Below, piece by piece: positions 7,906 through 10,096 of a DNA stretch of 10,096 nucleotides. Position numbers and translations under genes: made by a program. The stretch is from a bacterium (GTDB lineage: Bacteria > AUK180): positions 1 to 10,096 of the forward strand of contig JAGGYO010000247.1 in NCBI GenBank assembly GCA_021162505.1. The letters run 5' to 3'. Every line of letters begins with the position of its first letter. Position 1 is the stretch's first letter. The notes under the pieces are model-generated. The model made no database searches and was not told the DNA's origin. It worked only from the letters and a program-made list of their open reading frames with translations.

Positions 7906-8643
7906 TTATTCTATTATATGACGGATCATATCCTGCTCTTCATTAGAGAAGATATTGTGAAAATTCAAAACAGATACGATCCTTTCATCTTTATTTTTGT
8001 CAATTATTTTTATAACCTTATATAAGTAGTCATTTACTCCCGTTATAAGCGCCGGCGGTTCATATATCTTTATTTTGTCCAATTCAAGGACATCAATGAC
8101 CTTTTCCGTAAGAACACACATCAATTGATTTTCATATTGGCAAACAATGCCTATGTTCTGTGCATTCTCTCTTGCAATATTAAATTTCTTAGCAAGATTG
8201 ATAACGGGTATAATATCCCCTCTATAATTATACAAACCTTCAATATAATCCTCGGCATTGGAAACTTCATTCAGTTTTTCAACAATAACGATCTCCTTTA
8301 CAAGCAATATATCAAGGGCTAATACCTTATTTCCTACAAGAAAAGAAATGACTTCATTAATATTAAGTATTTCCTCCCCGCTCTCAGTAAATGCTCTATG
8401 GATATTTTCATCAGCTATTTCCACTATGTCAGCTGGTATCACTGGCTCTTCTTCCTTCAATATGTCGGAAATGATCTCTTTTTCTATAACGGGTTCTTCT
8501 ATCATATTAGCCATTTTTTTCTCAATTTCGTCCTTTGGATCTTTTGTCTTGTTTTTTTTTGGTGTGCCGATTTTTTCCGACTTTTCTTGTTTAGGGATAT
8601 TTTTTCCCTTGATCTTAAAAAAGTTATATTTTCTTTTAACCAT
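7906..8643 (-). CDS. cheW: CheW-domain protein with a long charged N-terminal tail
   Basis: The protein is 245 residues from the ATG at 8643. Residues 1 to about 88 form a low-complexity Lys-rich then Glu-rich region (PKKNKTKDPKDEIEKK, then EEPVIEKE and ILKEEEP) that is probably disordered. A CheW domain follows: EVISFLVGNKVLALDILLVKEI, then YIEGLYNYRGDIIPVINLAKKF, the standard Arg-Gly turn with Tyr in place of Leu, then a second barrel to the end. The domain should couple receptors to CheA. A TTG 15 bases upstream is an alternative start with no better ribosome site; the ATG gives an 8-base overlap with the preceding gene's stop. The tail is what separates it from the minimal CheW downstream; it could tether the array to a partner, but no motif identifies one. 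Confidence 0.88.
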   Translation of the reverse strand: MVKRKYNFFKIKGKNIPKQEKSEKIGTPKKNKTKDPKDEIEKKMANMIEEPVIEKEIISDILKEEEPVIPADIVEIADENIHRAFTESGEEILNINEVISFLVGNKVLALDILLVKEIVIVEKLNEVSNAEDYIEGLYNYRGDIIPVINLAKKFNIARENAQNIGIVCQYENQLMCVLTEKVIDVLELDKIKIYEPPALITGVNDYLYKVIKIIDKNKDERIVSVLNFHNIFSNEEQDMIRHIIE

Positions 8644-9097
8644 TTTTTTCTGTCTCAAGTTTTATTAAGCGCTCATTCATTTCTTTTAATCTGCTACTTA
8701 ATTTTTTTGCAATATTGAAAAGGATCTTTGACGCAATACGAGGTTCTTTATATATCATATCATTGAAACACTTTCTTGTAATGACCAATAATTTTGACTC
8801 TTCGGAGAGTTTCGCAGTTGCAGATCGTTTATCTTCTTCAATAAGAGATATTTCGCCCAAGTAATCTCCCGCCTTTAGAGAAAGCAGAAAATTTTCCGCA
8901 CCCTCTTTCGAATTTTTAAAAATACTAATTTGTCCGGTAATGATAACATACATTATGCCGCCTGACATTCCTTCAAAGAAAAGAGTATAATTTTTCTTAT
9001 AATTCTTTGTAAAAGCAAGGGTTAACACGCGTTCCAGTTCATCTTCGTCCAACCCCTTGAATAAGGATACATTTCTTAATATTTCAAATTCTATCAT
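8636..9097 (-). CDS. Single-domain cyclic-nucleotide-binding (Crp/cAMP-kinase type) protein
   Basis: The protein is 153 residues from the ATG at 9097 and consists of one cNMP-binding domain. It opens with LRNVSLFKGLDEDELERVL, the typical helical lead-in. A beta roll follows (TLFFEGMSGGIMYVIITGQISIF), and a phosphate-binding cassette reads GDYLGEISLIEEDKRSATA. The Glu and Arg that contact ribose and phosphate in known cNMP domains are both present. The C-terminal helices end at about residue 150 with no helix-turn-helix, so it is not a Crp-type transcription factor. In-frame GTG codons at 9124 and 9100 could extend it, but they precede the conserved start of the domain and have no clear ribosome site. 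It is the first gene of the operon and overlaps cheW by 8 bases. Ligand and partner are unknown. Confidence 0.87.
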   Translation of the reverse strand: MIEFEILRNVSLFKGLDEDELERVLTLAFTKNYKKNYTLFFEGMSGGIMYVIITGQISIFKNSKEGAENFLLSLKAGDYLGEISLIEEDKRSATAKLSEESKLLVITRKCFNDMIYKEPRIASKILFNIAKKLSSRLKEMNERLIKLETEKNG

Positions 9098-9105
9098 CAC
9101 GGGAT

Positions 9106-9134
9106 ATTCTACTAAAAAAATCACTTTTTTTCAA
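9106..9134 (-). promoter_or_regulatory. Predicted housekeeping promoter of the chemotaxis operon
   Basis: On the minus strand TTGAAA (9134-9129) and TAGAAT (9111-9106) are 17 bases apart, each one base off consensus. An A-rich tract directly upstream (about 9135-9158) resembles an UP element. The expected start of RNA is about 9098-9100, practically at the ATG of the first gene, so the transcript would have little or no leader. No other good promoter was seen between this site and the repeats further right. Confidence 0.55.
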
Positions 9135-9323
9135 GGTTTTTTTTATTTATTTTTTCAAAGGTGCCAGGTTGACGGTTTCAAGGAATAATGGAATAACCAC
9201 AAGGAACCGAATACAGTTGACAGTTTACAATTGAGGTTCATCTCCAAAAAATTTGATAAAATGAGTAAAAAAAGCGTTATAGCAAATAATTCTTTCTCTG
9301 TCATTATGAGAGGCGGAATACAA

Positions 9324-9341
9324 AGGTGTCAGGACACACCT
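9324..9341. repeat. Small inverted repeat, AGGTGT/ACACCT
   Basis: AGGTGT (9324-9329) and ACACCT (9336-9341) can pair around a six-base loop. The right arm overlaps GGACACAC of the larger palindrome, so the two foldings exclude each other. Confidence 0.45.
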
Positions 9342-9389
9342 GAACATCCAAGGTATGTCCCTATTATGTGACTTCGTCACTGTGTGTCC
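9332..9389. repeat. Nested palindrome (REP-like)
   Basis: An outer perfect 8-base stem, GGACACAC (9332-9339) with GTGTGTCC (9382-9389), encloses an inner hairpin GTGAC-TTC-GTCAC (9368-9380). No T-run follows either arm, so it does not look like an intrinsic terminator. The layout suggests a mobile palindromic repeat or a two-stem RNA structure. Confidence 0.5.
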
Positions 9390-9442
9390 CAAGACAAATC
9401 CGTGATAATTTCATTATTTATTTTGAGATTCCTACGCTTTCG

Positions 9443-9470
9443 GAGCCAGGCACGGAAAACGAGCCAGGCA
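9443..9470. repeat. Tandem direct repeat GAGCCAGGCA, two copies 18 bases apart
   Basis: GAGCCAGGCA is at 9443-9452 and again at 9461-9470. The spacing and the shared CCAGG core with position 9163 suggest parts of a dispersed short repeat family. Confidence 0.5.
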
Positions 9471-9530
9471 TCTCGGCTAGTCACCTCCCTCTGAATAACC
9501 CCGTAAATGCGAGGTAAACTTCAAAGATAG

Positions 9531-9551
9531 ATTCCGTGTCAAGCACGGAAT
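9531..9551. repeat. Perfect hairpin ATTCCGTG-TCAAG-CACGGAAT (REP-like)
   Basis: An exact 8-base stem with a five-base loop is followed by GACA, giving the GGAATGACA edge common in dispersed bacterial palindromic repeats. A partial second edge, AGGAATGAC, occurs at 9607-9615. There is no T-run on either side, so it is not a typical terminator. Confidence 0.6.
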
Positions 9552-9767
9552 GACAAGGAACAAATAATATTTTTGCTCCCCGGTCGCAGTCGAGCCCCGG
9601 CACCGCAGGAATGACTATACCTGCTCACTCTATATAAACTGTTTTGTTCTCAATGGTGTACAGTATTTTCTTGTGAAGTCAAGCAGCTAAAACGGAAATG
9701 AACCACATTTTCACATAGTAAAATCTGTTAACATTTTCATATTGTAACAATAAGAACAAATTATTTA

Positions 9768-9796
9768 TTGACAAATTCTGTTAAATTTGATATAAT
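9768..9796 (+). promoter_or_regulatory. Perfect-consensus promoter of the initiator tRNA
   Basis: TTGACA (9768-9773) and TATAAT (9791-9796) are both exact and separated by 17 bases, and TG one base before the -10 box adds an extended -10 element. RNA should start at about 9803, some six bases before the tRNA. This is the strongest promoter possible by consensus, as expected for a stable RNA gene. Confidence 0.9.
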
Positions 9797-9808
9797 GTCA
9801 TTTCATAT

Positions 9809-9883
9809 CGCGGGGTAGCGCAGTGGTAGCGCGTTGGGCTCATAACCCAAAGGTCGTCGGTTCAAATCCGGCCCCCGCAACCA
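9809..9883 (+). tRNA. Initiator tRNA-fMet (anticodon CAT), CCA encoded
   Basis: The 75-base gene folds fully: acceptor 9809-9815 with 9873-9879, D arm GCGC/GCGC, anticodon stem TTGGG/CCCAA with loop CTCATAA, T arm GTCGG/CCGGC with loop TTCAAAT, discriminator A and genomic CCA. Two initiator marks are clear: the unpaired C1xA72 end and three consecutive G:C pairs at the bottom of the anticodon stem. The third usual bacterial mark, purine-11:pyrimidine-24, is absent; here the pair is C11:G24, as in elongators. The D loop is short (7 bases). No hairpin terminator follows, only a short T-run after CCA. Confidence 0.96.
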
Positions 9884-10033
9884 ATTTTTCTTAAACCATT
9901 CTCTCCTGAAATGAATTAAGGGCTCTATCGGTTCTAAATAATGACAATTGTGCTTTACCCAAAGGTTTGATCATCCTTTCTAAATAAAATTCGTAAGTTC
10001 TTTTTCATAAAAATTGATTTTACTAAAATAATT

Positions 10034-10061
10034 TTGAAAATATTTCCTTTTATACTATAAT
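10034..10061 (+). promoter_or_regulatory. Possible promoter before the right-edge gene
   Basis: TTGAAA (10034-10039) and TATAAT (10056-10061) are 16 bases apart. RNA would begin near 10068, inside or next to the ribosome site, leaving a leader of only about ten bases, so the true promoter may be elsewhere, or this gene may be read through from the tRNA. Confidence 0.35.
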
Positions 10062-10066
10062 ATTAA

Positions 10067-10072
10067 AAGGAG
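10067..10072 (+). promoter_or_regulatory. Ribosome binding site of the right-edge gene
   Basis: AAGGAG lies six bases before the ATG at 10079 and identifies this ATG as a real start despite only six codons being visible. Confidence 0.7.
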
Positions 10073-10078
10073 TTTATT

Positions 10079-10096
10079 ATGAAAAAGACATTCCTC
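10079..10096 (+). CDS. Start of an unidentified gene, cut by the window edge
   Basis: Only MKKTFL is visible. The Lys-Lys then hydrophobic beginning is what the start of a signal peptide looks like, so an exported protein is possible, but six residues cannot identify it. The good AAGGAG ribosome site and the AT-rich promoter-like stretch upstream support a genuine gene. The 195 bases between the tRNA and this start show no other feature. Confidence 0.6.

Larger units (their letters stand above)
9125..9767. other. Intergenic region with no convincing gene; repeat-rich
   Basis: Apart from the operon promoter at its left end, this stretch between divergent transcription units has no reading frame with a ribosome site and a recognisable product. 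Its middle (about 9320-9620) is richer in G and C than the surroundings and is a patchwork of small inverted and direct repeats, listed separately. GCCAGG occurs three times (9163, 9445, 9463). AATGAC or its complement occurs beside several palindromes (about 9300, 9549, 9609), as in dispersed REP-type elements. It looks like a landing zone for short repeats rather than a decayed gene. Confidence 0.6.

Noticed and set aside
8644..8658. TTG start extending the tailed CheW by five codons
   Set aside because: The ATG at 8643 gives a shorter overlap with the preceding gene and the TTG has no better ribosome site.
9098..9124. GTG start extending the cNMP-type protein by nine codons
   Set aside because: It would place the start inside the predicted promoter and add a stretch before the conserved beginning of the domain; no ribosome site.
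9231..9262. TTGAGG ... GATAAA/TAAAAT as a plus-strand promoter
   Set aside because: Poor match with 18-20 base spacing and no gene behind it.
9261..9371. Plus-strand reading frame of 36 codons (begins MSKKSVIANN)
   Set aside because: No ribosome site at usable distance, runs into the palindromic repeats and ends in them; low-complexity start typical of chance AT-rich frames.
9531..9551. ATTCCGTG/CACGGAAT hairpin as a transcription terminator
   Set aside because: No T-run on either strand beside it, and it sits between two diverging units where no transcript needs ending; REP-like repeat is the better reading.
9961..9979. AAAGG/CCTTT inverted repeat after the tRNA as a terminator
   Set aside because: Only five pairs with a nine-base gap and no following T-run.

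Overview
The window carries a long, tightly packed chemotaxis-type operon on the minus strand, an intergenic region rich in small repeats, an initiator tRNA on the plus strand, and the first six codons of another plus-strand gene. The DNA is AT-rich. It uses Shine-Dalgarno sites and classical -35/-10 promoters (TTGACA/TATAAT type), not the Bacteroidota type. The CheC/CheD/CheB/CheA/CheW/CheY set resembles Bacillus, Thermotoga and spirochaete-like chemotaxis rather than the enterobacterial CheZ type. I cannot name the phylum; an AT-rich anaerobe or candidate-phylum bacterium is plausible but is only inference.

Layout in transcription order (right to left): a single-domain cyclic-nucleotide-binding-like protein (9097-8636); CheW with a long charged N-terminal tail (8643-7906); CheY (7891-7511); a CheC paralogue with one altered active site (7509-6895); CheD (6893-6399, TTG start); CheB (6402-5359); CheA (5362-3374); CheC with both phosphatase sites intact (3371-2778); a minimal CheW (2781-2371); a 637-residue TPR protein (2374-461); and a DUF4388/PATAN-like protein that runs off the left edge (457-1). 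The largest gap inside the operon is 14 bases. Four junctions are ATGA overlaps, so the set is almost certainly co-transcribed and largely translationally coupled. A good promoter lies just upstream of the first gene and would start RNA almost at its ATG.

How the genes fit together: CheW links receptors to CheA. CheA autophosphorylates and passes phosphate to CheY and CheB. CheB demethylates or deamidates receptors, CheD deamidates receptors and pairs with CheC, and the CheC proteins dephosphorylate CheY-P. No receptor (MCP) and no CheR methyltransferase is present in the window. The cyclic-nucleotide-binding-like protein at the head and the TPR and PATAN-like proteins at the tail are the non-standard parts. 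They may be an extra input and an output or scaffold module, but this is inference from position.

The 9125-9808 region has no convincing gene. It holds the operon promoter (minus strand), several small inverted and direct repeats of REP-like character, and a perfect-consensus promoter for the initiator tRNA (9809-9883). The tRNA has C1xA72 and three G:C anticodon-stem pairs, but a C11:G24 pair instead of the usual purine-pyrimidine.
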